Below are positions 11,409 to 23,753 of a stretch of DNA of 64,000 bases, in pieces. The stretch comes from Zea mays (lineage: Eukaryota; Streptophyta; Magnoliopsida; Poales; Poaceae), in contig NC_050101.1 in NCBI RefSeq assembly GCF_902167145.1, positions 180,664,428-180,728,427 on the forward strand, in the 5' to 3' direction. Below the pieces are notes generated by a model. That model worked only from the letters and a program-made list of their open reading frames with translations. It ran no database searches and was not told the DNA's origin. The position numbers and the translations under genes are program-made. Every line of letters begins with the position of its first letter. Position 1 is the first letter of the stretch.

Positions 11409-14400
11409 TGTAACACCCCAGATGTTACTGTACGTCAACAGCGATTATGGATTTAAGCGCGGGATATCAGTAAATAAAGTGGACACTGCATTTTTATCAT
11501 CTCGCAAAGGTTCGAGCTTGGTGTCGTATTTAATTCCGTAATCTACGCAATTAAAAAGGGGTTGAGAAACTCTTGGATTATCAAATCTTTGTTTGCTAGC
11601 AAATTTTGAACTGTTCGGATCACGCTCGTAAGTGAATACAAAAATCAGAAGGCTTCTGATTTTATGTAAAATCTGGAACCCACGCTATCCGAAAAGAACA
11701 ATGCGCCAGCACATTAAGTGAATCGTTCCTCTCAACATGTGATCATTGGTGTTTAATCAAATGATCGACCGCTGGTGAGGATCGTAAAAATTAGACGAAA
11801 CTAATTAACAGTCTCTCTGTCTTAATCTGTTTCGTCTGTCGTTAGTTCGACGTCATTTTTATCTATCCGGGCTTTTCCAAAATTTTCGTGATGTTCGGAA
11901 CATAATTGTTCCGAAAATCAGCGAGTCTAGTGATTATTCAAAATTCATTGATCGCGCACATACGAATTTGGAAATATAGTTCAGCCCTTTGAGTTCATTC
12001 CAAATAAATTAATTAGGACTCGATGATAAAAGTATTAATGTAAAATTAAATTGGACCGAGATAATCAGAGCCGAAATCGAATAATTCTTAATCAATTTGG
12101 TTTCAACTGAGATCAACCACAGACTAAAATATTGAAGGCAATGTCGTTTAGTATGGTCTATAAACACCTCACCTGAACCAATTTCTAGGACACATATTTA
12201 TCCACATGTTTTTATAAAAAAAGAGAAGAAAAATTCTATTTTTCTTTCACCATTTTATATCCCCAGCATTATCTCTTCTCATCATCACTCCTCTCATCTA
12301 ATGGGTAGCGCTCTTTGATTTTTTAGCCACCGCTTTGCACTTCTGCATTATCCCCCGACGCCGCTTTAATCCCAGTTCCATCTCTCGTAGCTGTACTTGG
12401 TCTTATCCGTGTACAGAGTTCGTTCATCTCTCCAACACGACATCCCTCTCCAGCTCATTCCAGCGCACTGCACCTTTTGCTCGATGTCGTCCCCAGCTCC
12501 TTCAAGCAGCTGACATCTAGATTCTTTTCCTCACTCGGCCATGGTGTCCAATACCTCACCATGTGTTTGCTCCCGACCACGCACTTCCTGCAAGCTGCTA
12601 AGCCATATCCCCTTCGAGCTCCTCTTTCATGGTGCCGAGCCCTCTTCACTCGCTATCTCTCTGCTCAGAGTGTCGCAGTCCCTGGTTGGGCTCCGCCCTC
12701 GCTGGAGCCCGGCGGTCGCCGTGGTCTCGGATGCTGTCTTTATCTTCCATGGTGTTTGTCGTGAGCTCCACGTACGGCTCCGGCCATCGTTCCTCTCGTC
12801 GTGATCCTTTTCTGCTCGTCCTCAGCATGAAGCCACGCCCAGCGCCTACGTCGACCATCTCCCTGGCGCACCTCCCTGCTCCATCCATCAGACGCCAGTA
12901 CTCATGCCAAGCCATCCTCCTCTCTCAGTTCATCGGACGTCGATCTCCATTGCACTTGTCTCCCTCAGTGCTCTCCACTGTACGCCCAGTCGTCTCGAAC
13001 CTCATCGTCGTTTCTCATCTACAATCTCGTCAGCCTCTGCTCGACATGTGTTTGGTGAAGCTGAGCCAAGTGTTGTTGCTGCTTCCAGGGATTTATAATT
13101 AAATTGGTAATAGTACTCTAGCTCGCTACTCCTACTAATTAATTCGATGAATAGATTACTAATTAATTCGATGAATAGATTGGATGGATATTAATCGCGA
13201 CGCTCGAATCAGATACTTATAATGTGCTATAGTAATTATCTGTCTTTTATTGTATATGTTTGCTGTTAGGTTATTTCTCTACGGGATAGGATATTGTGTT
13301 TCGCTTATTTAATCACGTCCGGTACGTAGACTTGTTAGGTGTTCGAGGAATTGTCGGAATTAGAAATCGTTGCTGTTAACGGGTGTCGAGTCAAATATGG
13401 TCGCAATGAGCTGTGTCGTTTTTGCTGCTATTAGAATTGATGAATGGATGTGTCTAGTATTATTGAATTAGTTCGATGAATGTGATGTGATTATTTTCAT
13501 GATTTAGAGTAGTCGCGTTGAGTGCTATTGTTAGGTTTGAGATGTTAATTATGTGACACACGGTAAATTAGTGAATGAAGTTTAAATTTAGTATTTTAAA
13601 ATGTCTAATCGGGGAACCATCGTCGCCCTCAAGGTTATCGGGTCGATTCGATCAGGGTAAGCTGATCTATTATTCCTGCTAGTTAAATCTAGTAAAACTA
13701 GAAAAATCATGATTGTTGTGTTTAGTGAGTTATAGATGTCTAGTGCTTACGTAGGATTATGTCGATGTCTTGCCGCTAAATAAGTGATTCTCTTTTATGT
13801 ATCATCCGGTTACTTTATGCTCATACATGTGCATTGTGCATCTCATGAGGTACGATAATTAATCACGTGAGGCGAAGGAAAAGAGTTAAGTCGACCCCAA
13901 GCGCGGGCTAATCCGCAGGATGATGCTGATGAACGAACCGGAAGATGGATAATATGAACGAGTGCCAAGCCAAAGGATGCTCGCCAAGTGGTCGCCATCT
14001 AACAAACACTAACCTAGTGTTCTTCCAGGCAAGCACCGGTGCATTTGCCTCTTCCTTGTGTTTTAAATGCTTTTTCACCTTATCTGATGCATTAGGTGAT
14101 AGGAGTTGTGTGATGAACAATTGATGCATTACCATTCCTTGGAAACTCCTTAATCCGGGTTTTATAAAAAGAACTGATAATGCTTAGCCCTGCTTAGAAA
14201 CTAAAAAATCATTTGTTTTCAAAAAGAATGATTGTGGAACATTGGTTATGGGCCTTTCATTTCAAAAATCAAAGCAAACTTATGGTGATGATTCCACTTC
14301 GGCCGGAGTGGGTTCATCATTCGGAAAAGAGTACCCCTGCCGGGTACGAAAAATGGGAAAATGGTTTGAATACATCTAGACCAGACGATGAGCGGACAAG

Positions 14401-15445
14401 GTCGCCCGTCTGTGTCGATTAAGGACCGTTCGATGTAGGCCTGTTGTGGTGGAGACTTTGCAACTAGCCACATGCTCCGGTAAGCCTGAACCCAGCTATT
14501 CCATACGTGAAAAGACAACCGCGCACTGGGCGTGGGAGATGGTGGGAGTAGCATGTACCCTCCTGGCTAGAGGCTGGATGGAGTAGTACTGTGCTCCCGG
14601 GTAGCGCGGACCGGTTCACGTTGTGGAGGTTCTGTGGGAACGGTTGACATATGCAAGGGTTAAGTGCTACATTTGTCGTGTGGTTAGGGATCCCCAGCTG
14701 GGTATAATCGGTTCGAATCGTCGTTGCTCCGTGGTCATGGAGACTCTACCCTCCGACCACTCATCGTAGTTGACAAGTGAAATATGAATTAGCTAAAAGA
14801 AAGCTAGACCAGGACAAGTGGATGCTCTAGATTAGGCAAATCTAGATCCAGGGAAAGTACTTAACTTGTGAAGTAAAATTTTGGCATAAGGATTCACTAC
14901 TAGTAAGCTCTTCTGCAAAATGAGTCCTTGAAATTTGATAAGCCTTACCTTGATTCCTAATCAGCCAGCATATCCTTGAGAGTCTTTTCTTTAGTCGGGT
15001 AAGTCTTGCTGAGTAATTCCATACTCAGGGTTTTATTCCCTGTTGTTTTTTCAGGTCATAGTTTTGTGCTGCTGATGGTGGTGTTAAGTGCCGGTGGGCT
15101 CGGCCTTCTTATAAGTCTAAGTAACCCTTCTATACTTCTTATTGAGGGTGGTCACTTGAGCTAGCATATATTTCGAACTTATACTTTCGTAATCACTCCG
15201 ATGAATATAATGTAAAATTTTTGTAACTTGTAAAATTTGGTAATAAGATTTCCGCTGCAAAAATATTGATGTGTGTGATTTGTGTTACTTAATCCTGCGG
15301 TCCTGGTTGTAAGTGGTTTATCCGGTGTCCTTGGGGCAATCGGACGGATCCTGTTAAGTTATCTGGTGCACATGCATAGCCGTCTGAGGTCTTTGAGACA
15401 AGGACAGGTGCATGTGGGCCCGATAACTTGGGAGGTTCTGCCACA
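11409..15445 (+). repeat. 3' LTR of the LARD-like element (4037 bp)
   Basis: Second copy of the long terminal repeat, 5 bp shorter than the first because of small indels (for example a 3-base difference near 13060 and a few single bases). It ends CCACA at 15445 and is followed by the CCGG target duplication and the resumed reverse transcriptase sequence of the outer element. Confidence 0.92.
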
Positions 15446-16298
15446 CCGGGCGTACCGAGGGAAGTTGGTGATCATTCCTTAAACATTCGAGCCAACTCCA
15501 GGCCGGTGAGACAGCACCTGCGCCGATTCGACGAGGAGAAGCAAGGGTCATTTGGGAGGAGATCCACAAGCTTTTGGCGGTCGGATTCATAAAGGAGGTG
15601 TTCCATCCCGAGTGGTTGACTAATCTTGTATTAGTTAGGAAAAAGGAGGGAAATGGAGGATATGTGTAGACTACACCGGTTTGAATAAAGCATGTCCGAA
15701 AGTTCCTTACCCTCTTCTCTGAATTGATCAAATTGTAGACTCTACTACAGGATGTGAAACCATGCCCTTCAGACTGCGATATGCAGGGGCCACATATCAG
15801 CGTTGCATGAACCATGTGTTCGGCGACCACATAGGCACGATGGTTGAGGCCTATGTTGATGATATAGTGGTCAAGACCAGGAAGGCCAACAGCCTCGTTG
15901 CCAACTTAGAAACTGCCTTCGGTTGCCTTCGAGCTAAAATTGTCAGACTCAACCCTGAGAAGTGTGTCTTTGGGGTCCCCCGAGGCACGCTTCTGGGGTT
16001 CATAGTCTCAGAGCGAGGGATCGAGGCCAATCCGAAAAAGGTCTCGGCGATCACAAGCATGGGGCTTATAAAAGACGTCAAGGGAGTTCAGCGGGTCATG
16101 GGATGTCTGGCGGCCCTGAGCCACTTCATTTCATGCCTTGGCGAGAAGGGTCTGCCTCTATATCGTCTCTTGAGGAAAACCGAGCACTTCGTTTGGACGC
16201 GCGAAGCCAAAGAAGCCCTCAGGAACCTCAAGAAGCTCCTTTCTAACACGCTCATCATGGTGCATCCTTCGAAGGGGAGCCCCTCTTACTCTACATAG
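15446..16298 (+). pseudogene. pol: Reverse transcriptase of the outer element, with internal deletion
   Basis: The sequence resumes with V-P-R-E and continues through R-R-F-D-E-E-K with frame breaks. A 178-codon frame (15762-16298) then carries the second half of RT: YAGATYQRCMNHVFG, the catalytic YVDD box near 15855, LNPEKCVFG, LLGFIVSERGIEANP, and the connection to RNase H (YRLLRKTEHFVWT). Near 15757 the normal block between G-C-E and M-P-F is missing. That block is about 38 codons and includes the L-D-x-x-S-G-Y-H-Q motif with the first catalytic aspartate. The enzyme would copy element RNA into cDNA in the virus-like particle; this copy cannot. Confidence 0.85.
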
Positions 16299-17220
16299 CC
16301 ACAACCACCCAGGTGGTCAGTGCCGCGATCGTAGTTGAGAGAAAGGAGGAGGGACATACCTTGCAGATTCAGAGGCCTATATATTTCATCAGTGAGGTGC
16401 TGTCTGAGACAAAGATATGTTACCCACAAGTTTAGAAGCTATTGTACGCAATAGTCCTAGCTCGACGGAAGTTGCGAGGCCCATACGGTGATGGTGGTAT
16501 CGTCCTTCCCTCTGGGGGAAATCATCCAGAGTAGGGAAGCCTCGGGCAGGGTAGCCAAGTGGGCGATCGAACTCATGGGAGAAGCTCTCTCATTCGCCCC
16601 TAGAAAGGCCATCAAGTCCCATACCCTGGCTAACTTTCTGGCCAAATGGACAGATACCCAATTACCAACGGCTCCGATCTAGGCCGAGCTATGAACTATG
16701 TACTTCTACAGGTCATTGATGAAGACCGGAGCAAGCACAAGACTACTTTTCATCTCACCCCTCGGTGTACAACTGCAGTACATTGTATGGCTCCACTTCG
16801 CTGCGTCCAACAACATGCCTGAGTATGAGGCCTTGGTTAACGTTCTGCGCATCGCCATCGAACTGGGTGTGAGACGTCTTGACGTCCGAGGTGACTCCTA
16901 GCTTGTCATCGACTAGGTCATGAAAAATTCGAGCTACCACGACGCGAGAATGGAAGCCTACTGTGAAAAAGTTTAGCGCCTCGAGGACAAGTGCTTTAGC
17001 CTAGAGCTCAATCACATCGCACGACGATACAACGAGGTAGCAGATGAACTAGCGAAGATCGCCTTGGGATAGACCAGGTTCCCCCCGACCGTCTTTGCTA
17101 GGGATATCTACAAACCCTCGATGGTACGTAAGGAGGAAACCGAACCTAGCCCCCACGACGATACACCCCCAGCTGGCGGGCTCGAAGCCATGCAAATCGA
17201 CAACGACATGCATGGTGCTG
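16299..17220 (+). pseudogene. pol: RNase H region of the outer element
   Basis: Directly follows RT. Fragments in several frames match the gypsy RNase H layout: S-A-A-I-V-V, then Q-R-P-I-Y-F-I-S-E-V-L-S-E-T, a tyrosine-rich Y-P-Q-V segment near 16425, and K-S-H-T-L-A-N-F-L-A-K-W near 16610. A second RNase H-like domain (16698-16901: EYEALVNVLRIAIELGVRRLD) is followed by the D-S pair. A duplicated RNase H-like domain at this position is typical of the Tat lineage. Stops and frameshifts are frequent, so no product is expected. Confidence 0.75.
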
Positions 17221-17253
17221 TCTTGGCCACGGACTAAAGGGCGCCTTACATAG

Positions 17254-18410
17254 AGTACCTCCTTCGTGGGGAGCTCGCTCTAGGGAAGGCCGAGGCCCAA
17301 TGCCTCGCGCGCTGAGAAAAACCTTTGTGCTAATAGGAGAAGAGAAGGAGCTGTACCGACGCAACCCTTCGAGAGTCCTCCAGCGATGCATACCCCTCAG
17401 CCAAGGGCAGGAGTTGTTGGGAGAAATCCACTCAGGGGCTTGCGGACATCAAGTGGCACCCCGAACCCTCGTCGGCAACGCCTTTAGGCAAGGATTCTAT
17501 TGGCCGACCGCGGTCATCGACGCCACCCGGATCGTGCGGTCCTGCCGGGGTTGTAAGTTCTATGCAAAACAAACGCATATGCCAGCCCAGGCCCTCCAGA
17601 TGATCCCAATAACTTGGCCCTTCACATTATGGGGGTTAGACCTTGTCGGTCATCTCTAGAAGGCACCCGGGGGCTTTACGCACCTGATGGTCATCATCAA
17701 TAAATTCTCCAAATGGATCGAGGTCTGACCCCTCACCAACATCAGACCTGAGCAAGCAGTAGCATTCTTCACGATCATCATCCATCGCTTTAGGGTCCCC
17801 AACTCCATCATCACAGATAACGGCATCCAATTCACCGGGAAAAACTTCCTCATCTTCTGCAGCGACCATCACATTCATGTGGATTTGTTGGCTATGGCTC
17901 ATCCAAGGTCAAATGGGTAGGTAGAACGTGCTAACGGCATGATCCTACAGGGCCTGAAGCCAAGGATCTTCGATGATCTAAACAGGTTTGGCGGGCAGTG
18001 GCTCGTTGAACTCCCCTAAGTGATTTGGAGCCTGAGAACAACTCCGAGCCGAGCCATGGGGTTCACACCGTTCTTCTTGGTCTATGGGGCCGAGGCTGTC
18101 TTGCCCATGGACCTAGAACACGGTTCCCTGAGGCTACGAGCGTATAGTGAACGCAACAATCAAGTCAACCGTGAAGACTCACTCGACCAACTAGAGGAAG
18201 CTCGGGACGTAGCACTCCTTCACTCGGCCAAATACCAACAGTCCCTTCGGCGCTACCACGAAAGGCGTGTCCGACCCCAAGGGTTCCAAGCGGGTGACTT
18301 GGTACTATGGTTATGATAAGACAACCGAGGGCGACACAAGCTCAGTCCTCCCTGGGAAGGATCCTTCATCATCGCCAAGGTGCTAAAGCCAGGAATATAA
18401 GGGAATCCAC
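17254..18410 (+). pseudogene. pol: Integrase of the outer element
   Basis: The zinc-binding N-terminus reads H-S-G-A-C-G-H, about 30 residues of spacing, then C-R-G-C-K (17430-17560). The DDE core follows: GLDLVGHL (first D, near 17637), ITDNGIQFTG (second D, near 17815) and, after a stop, V-E-R-A-N-G (E, near 17925). The C-terminal part (18020-18316, 98 codons) has MGFTPFFLVYGAEAVLP and ends with the G-D-L-V-L-W module. Integrase would insert the cDNA in the nucleus. All catalytic positions remain, but stops in several places make it a pseudogene. Confidence 0.85.
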
Positions 18411-19117
18411 TTGATAGAAATGATTTGGTTATCCAACCCGGCCCACATATTGAATGATGAAGTCTTGGGAAGAAAAGAAATAATTCCACTCTCTACTCGA
18501 ATCTAGAGATTGGCCTAAGCCCGGTGGATGCAACCACTTCACATGCTAGAGGACAATAGACGCAGGCACTACACGACAGGTTCTTCAGATTATGCTTCGT
18601 TCAAGCTCTACAACGTGGAAGGAGAGGTCTACAACAACGCGTGGAACATAGAACAACTATGTCGCTTTTATCCGTAGGCATGCAGGCCTATTTGTACTAT
18701 GATAACCATGATTAATAAAGAATAGCTCTGAAGGGAGGCTCGACCTTGCTTTCAATACCAAGCCTCCCTTGGGGGCTAGCAGGGGGAACCCCTCCTCTAT
18801 GTTATTTTTTCCTCTCAGCTTTTCATACCCTCGCCCTAGTTGTAATGCAGAACTCTCAAAGAACAAGGGGCATCCCAATTAGGAAAGATAGCAAAGTCGC
18901 GGGAACACCTATGCCTCAGGGATACAGTTTCCTCACTCACTATTCCCTTCTGAAAGGGTGACCCGCGTTCTAACAAGGATACCACAATAAGAAGAGGCAG
19001 CAAGCACAAAACAACGGGAAAAATAACACAACAAACATGACCGAGCTTAAGTTCAAAACAAATATGTTCTTGGCATAGTGTACAAATTTCAAAAACCCCG
19101 CAGGGCGGTCACCCATC
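18411..19117. other. Spacer between integrase and the antisense extra gene
   Basis: No gene is seen on either strand. Part of the region is A-rich (about 18960-19090). In elements A and B the corresponding interval holds 77-78 bp tandem repeats; no comparable array is evident here. Confidence 0.5.
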
Positions 19118-22100
19118 CTATGCAGATGGAGGAGGGCTGACAGGAGGTACGGTGGCAGTCAGCGACAGGGGAGGCGAGACCGGCTCGGCCTCGAAGTGGC
19201 AAGCCAGAGAAGACCCTAGCCCCTCGACAACGTCGATCAACCTGCGCATCTTGGCGTCGGCAAGCTTGGGCTCATCGAGGAGAACATAACCTTCGTACAC
19301 CCGCTCGAAATCGATCTCGTAGTGGGAGGCGACCATGACCAACGCTCGCTTCACTCCAAGGTGGACGGCCTCGCAGAGTTTGCCCCATATATAGCCACTC
19401 AGGGCCCGCATGCGGCTGCGCAGTGGCCCACCCTGGGGGACAGCCACCACGTCAAGGTCCTGAAGGAACTCTGCCACCATGTCTGACATCTCCTTGAGCT
19501 CGGCCACCTTCTGCTCCATGGTCTGGGACAACTCCCGAGAGGTCTAGGCTACGACCTCTAAATCCTTCTCGAGGCCTAGAAAGGGGACGAGAGCGTTAAG
19601 CCATGGCTAGGGAAAAAAGAGATCACACCAAAACAAGACTTCGGCAAAATACCTCCCATCCAGGCCTTTAAGGCTAGGCCCTCGAACCGCTCGGCCTCCA
19701 GATGCTTGGAGAGGGAGTCGACGCAGAGGGAAGCTTTGGCGACCTGACGCCGAGACTCGTCCCGCTCCACCGCCACCGCCTGAAGGTTTCCTTTCAGCTG
19801 CCTCATCTCCTCCTCGCGCAGGTCTGCCTCTGCCTTCAGGCGGTGAATTTCATTCACTCGCAGAAGCAACTTCGCGCGATCGGCTGCACCCTCTTCCTTT
19901 AGTCCCACGCACTGTGATGTCAGGTCCACCACCTCAGCGCTCCTCAATGCCAGCTGCTCGTTGGAACGAAGCAGCATGGCCCGATAGCGCTGCAGCGTGG
20001 CCCAGACCCCCAGTTCATGATGAACGAAGACAGACTTGGCCATGGACCTCGTCATGAACTCCTACAGAAGGAGAAACTCCCATCACCACACCATGGGGAG
20101 CCAAGGATTCCTAACACAAGAAAGCAACACGCTTACCTGGGTCAACAACCTTAGCTCCTCCCACATTTCTCGCACCTCGGCGTCATCGAGGATGAAATAC
20201 GGGCCGCCCTTGATGGACATCCACGTCAGGGTCGGCCCTCCCCATATCGAGGGGTCCGGCGCAATGAGAATGAGGTCACCACTACCCCCTAAGAGAGGGG
20301 GCTAGATGATGATATCCTCGAACCTCCCCCTAGGTGGTGTCGAGGGACCGGACTCTTCGGCCACCCGCGCCCCCAAGCTCGGTGTAGCTTCTAGGCTATC
20401 AAGGATGGCGCGCAGGAGGTCAGAGACAGTGGGCGATGCCGCACTCAACGCAGTACCACCCGCTTATGTCTCCTCTCCAGAGGAGACGGGGATGGCCTCT
20501 ATCAGCGACACGGGGCGCGCGGGAGCCGCCTCAGCCGCGACAGCGCCAGGCTTGGCTAGTGCTCTAGGAGCAGGCAGTACCACCTTAGTTCCCTACTTGG
20601 TGGTTTCTTGGGTAGAGTGGGGGCAGGACGAAGCCCCCGCAGACACCCCGGCACCGTGCTTCACCACCTAGGTGGCAGTAAAGGATGGCGCATGGGCTCG
20701 ATGCTTGGTGCTAAGAACAAGACAACATGTGAGAAAAAAGAAACGTCATGCAAAGGCTATGTCTTCGCATCTCGACAACTTACCCAAAGAGGGGCACAAT
20801 GGCAGGCCTCGACCTCCGGCCCCTAGGTCCCTGACGCCCCACCACGTACATCGATGATGGAGCGGTAGCCCTCCCTTCTCTAGGCCCCGAGGCAGGGGTC
20901 TGGGGTGGAACGATGGTCGGGGCCAATACGGGCCTCGGAACAACCGCGTGGGGAGGGGTGATGGGCCCCTCCTCCGTGTTCCCCATAGCGGCCGACCGCT
21001 GGGGGGCTCGGCCTGCACGCCCGCAGGCGCCACGACGACTTTCTAGAGAAGGGGGTGACCTCCTCCTCCACAGCCCTACCTCTTGCGCCGAGGCAGGGAT
21101 AGGTGCAGGCTCGACTAACGCCCACACCCTAGATAGGGATGCTGCTGGCCCAAGCGTGGGTGGGGCCACGCCGCTAGAGGGGCCCGCCGAGGACGGTGCG
21201 AACCAGAGCCTAACCTTGGGGCTGAAGCCCATGCGGACTTCCATCCCCTCCCCGTCATCATTGTCGTTGTCGTATTCCTCCATGGGAGAGGCTTCGACCG
21301 GCAGCCCCTCCCTTGCCTATGCCCTGCGACACTTATCCAGTGCATCATAGGCCAACATCTTCTTGTGGGCTCGCTTCTTCTCCTCATCCTTCTTCTTCTT
21401 TGTCTCCTCGAACACCAGTGGACGTGCCTCCTTGACAGTTGCGTCCTCCAGAACAAGGGGTTGGGCAGTCTAGATGCCTCACAGCCCCTATAGAGGAATA
21501 AGAGTAAGAGGAAAATAGGAAAAAACCAGAGATAGAAGTAAAAACAGAGGACTCACCAGGGACACATAGCCCTGCTCGGGCCGCATCGGCACGACGGTGG
21601 AGTAATCCACCCTCCCCACCGTTCCCTTCACCCGCTGGAGAAGTTCGTTGGTAGAGAGGGCGGCTGAAGCTATCCGGGAACTCTCCACAGAGGCTCCGAG
21701 CGTCATATTCTCAAGGTGGAGCCGATGCTCGGTCAGCGGCAGCACCCTCCGCTTGTGAAACGCGGTGAACACCCCGATCACGGTGAGGTCACGATCCCGG
21801 AACCTCTGCAGAGTGTCCAGCAGCGGCTTCAGGTGGGTCTAGAGCTCTCGAGTCAGGCCCACCTCCATCGCCCCTCCGCTCCGAGGATGATGCGGTGTGT
21901 GAACACCGGCAACCGCTCGTCATCTTGCAGAGGTAGAACCACCGGCTCTGCCACCCCTTGTTCGACGAGGTGAGGGTGGCAGGGATGTACAACTGCACCC
22001 GGTCCGAGCGCAGCTCGAGCTTGCAGCCCCCGGCCCAGACGGTGTGGCGCACCCTCTTCACCTCGCTGGGGAGGGAAAATGTATCCGCCCAGAAGAGATG

Positions 22101-22466
22101 GAGCCACAAGTCCTAGTGGGGCTCGATCCCCAGGTACCCTTCACAAATGGTGGGGAAGATGGCCACCTGGGCGATGGAGTTTGGGTTGAAGTTGTGCAAC
22201 TCCACCTCGTAGTAGTGCGATAGAGCCCGCATGAAATGGCTTGCCGGAACTCTGAACCCCCGCTTGTGAAACAAAGTGAAGCACACCACATAGCCTTTGG
22301 GTGGAGCTGGCTCTTGCTCGTCGCCTGGTGCAAACCACTCGGGCTACAGGTCGTGGGAGCGGGGGCGAAGCAGGCCGGTGTCCACCAACGCCTCCAAATC
22401 CTTGTCAGTGACAGAGGAGATGGGCCAAGGGTCGCGGGGAGGAAGGACACTGATCTTCTCAGCCAT
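19118..22466 (-). pseudogene. Antisense extra gene of the outer Tat element, five exons, decayed
   Basis: On the minus strand the gene starts at ATG 22466-22464 with MAEKISVLPPRDPW. It continues with G-Y-V-V-C-F-T-L-F-H-K-R-G-F, V-P-A-S-H-F-M-R-A-L-S-H-Y-Y and N-P-N-S-I-A-Q-V-A-I-F, the pattern of proteins annotated as 'putative gypsy type transposon' (Transposase_28-like). Sequence supports exons 22466-21557, 21487-20784, 20710-20137, 20061-19653 and 19575-19118, all flanked by GT..AG (donors GTGAGT, GTAAGT, GTAAGC, GTATTT; acceptors CTATAG, TTCTTAG, TCTGTAG, TTTCTAG). Exon 2 is low-complexity and acidic, exon 4 is a coiled coil, and exon 5 ends V-S-P-P-P-S-A. Exon 1 carries stops and frameshifts. 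The product's function is unknown. Confidence 0.75.
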
Positions 22467-22588
22467 CGGAACGGAAGAAGGAGACAAAAAGGAGGTTAAG
22501 AGCTCTTTTGCGTAGAAGGAGAGGATGGTGTATGAAGCAGGAAAGCTGAAACGGTAAGGTAACGGTCCGAAGCGTCCATCTCGGGCGA

Positions 22589-22595
22589 TTTTATA
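22589..22595 (-). promoter_or_regulatory. TATA box of the antisense extra gene
   Basis: On the minus strand CCCTATAAAATCG lies 123 bp upstream of the ATG at 22466. The matching genes in elements A and B also have a TATA box upstream of their first ATG (173 and 172 bp). Confidence 0.65.
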
Positions 22596-22890
22596 GGGAC
22601 AGGCGGAGTCACCAAGGTGCGAGTCGCAATAGCCAGTCAGCGTTCGTTTTGAATCCCGCACGCACGCGTGCCACAAATGGTCGGTTGGCCAATCAGGATG
22701 TCCCGTCGCATTAAATGACCATGCCCCTCCGAGAAAAAATGTACCGAGCGTCGTTTCGCATTATACCTCGAAAGGTACACCCTCCTACTTCTGCCTATCT
22801 TTCCTTTTCCCTTATCCCCTTAACAATTTAACCAGAAGAAGACGTCTTTACCCTCGGGCGACTCACCTCGAGAAAGGAAAATGCAAGGCA

Positions 22891-23745
22891 TACGGGTGAC
22901 AACGGGTCGGGTATGCCCGTCGGGTACCAGATACGAATAGTGCAAATACCCGTTTTTGGATATGAATTCGGGTATTTTTATATTTGGGACAGATACGGGT
23001 AATACCCAGATAGTCCAGCTTCAGATTCGGGTCAGATACGAAGCGATGACTACCCGTTAAATACCTGGATATTCGGGTCAGATACGGGTACCCGAAATTC
23101 AGGTACCCATTTTTTTCTTTTTCTGCATAATATACTTATAAAATCATAACTTTTACATATGAAATCGGATGAAGATGAAGTTTATATGAAAATTGTAAAG
23201 CTCTAAGAGATCTATAACTTTGTAGTACATCAATTTTATGTTTAAACACATCTTTAGGCCAAAATCATTGAAATAATGTCCAAATTTATATCAAATTAAT
23301 AGACTATCATTTTAATGTCCAAATTTATATCAAATTAATAGACTTTATCAAATTAATAGAATTTATATTTTATAAATTTTTATATTATGGTGTTGGTTCC
23401 ACAATGTCCTTATGGTTAGTAACTTTGAACTGCATGATGTCAATTTTATCGGTTTCCTTTGTTACACTTGATCTATCATATACATGATTTGTATTGCTTA
23501 ATTTATGTGTTTGTTGGATGGTTGTGCAAATAATCATCAGGACAAATTACCCAACAACTATGTGGTACCTACCCGAGTAGTATTAGTTATCTGTTTCTTA
23601 CCCGCTCGGATTATTACCCGGTCACGTCCTGTATCCGTCTCGAATCTTAACTACCCCTAGCCGGTCCTATATCCGAGAGAAATACATTAGGGTAGGATAC
23701 GAGATGACCCTGTATCCACCTGTATCCGTCCCGTTTTCATCCCTA
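22891..23745. mobile_element. Non-autonomous hAT element (855 bp) in the 3' part of the outer element
   Basis: The ends are imperfect inverted repeats: TACGGGTGACAACGGG at the left and, on the other strand from the right, TAGGGATGAAAACGGG (12 of 16 match). GCAAGGCA at 22883-22890 and GCAAGGCG at 23746-23753 form an 8-bp target duplication with one difference, the length made by hAT transposases. Subterminal regions are rich in CGGGTA / TACCCG motifs in both orientations, as in Ac-like elements. No transposase frame is present; the middle is AT-rich. Confidence 0.85.
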
Positions 23746-23753
23746 GCAAGGCG

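Larger units (their letters stand above)
4175..15445 (+). mobile_element. LARD-like retrotransposon with about 4.04 kb LTRs, inserted in the outer pol
   Basis: Two near-identical terminal repeats (4175-8216 and 11409-15445) start TGTAACACCCC and end CTGCCACA. A Met-type primer-binding site follows the first and a polypurine tract precedes the second. The 3192-bp internal region has no gag or pol. Such long-LTR, non-coding elements are termed LARDs (for example barley Sukkula), and must borrow proteins from an autonomous relative. The terminal bases, the primer site and the GACGAGATTC-plus-PPT block match Del/Tekay-type chromoviruses, so that lineage is the likely parent. By eye the LTRs differ by only a few percent, much less than those of the host element, so this insertion is much younger. 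Confidence 0.92.

Noticed and set aside
20036..22515. Plus-strand frames of 60-145 codons opposite the outer antisense gene
   Set aside because: Shadows of GC-rich exons. Only the minus strand shows conserved protein motifs and paired splice sites.
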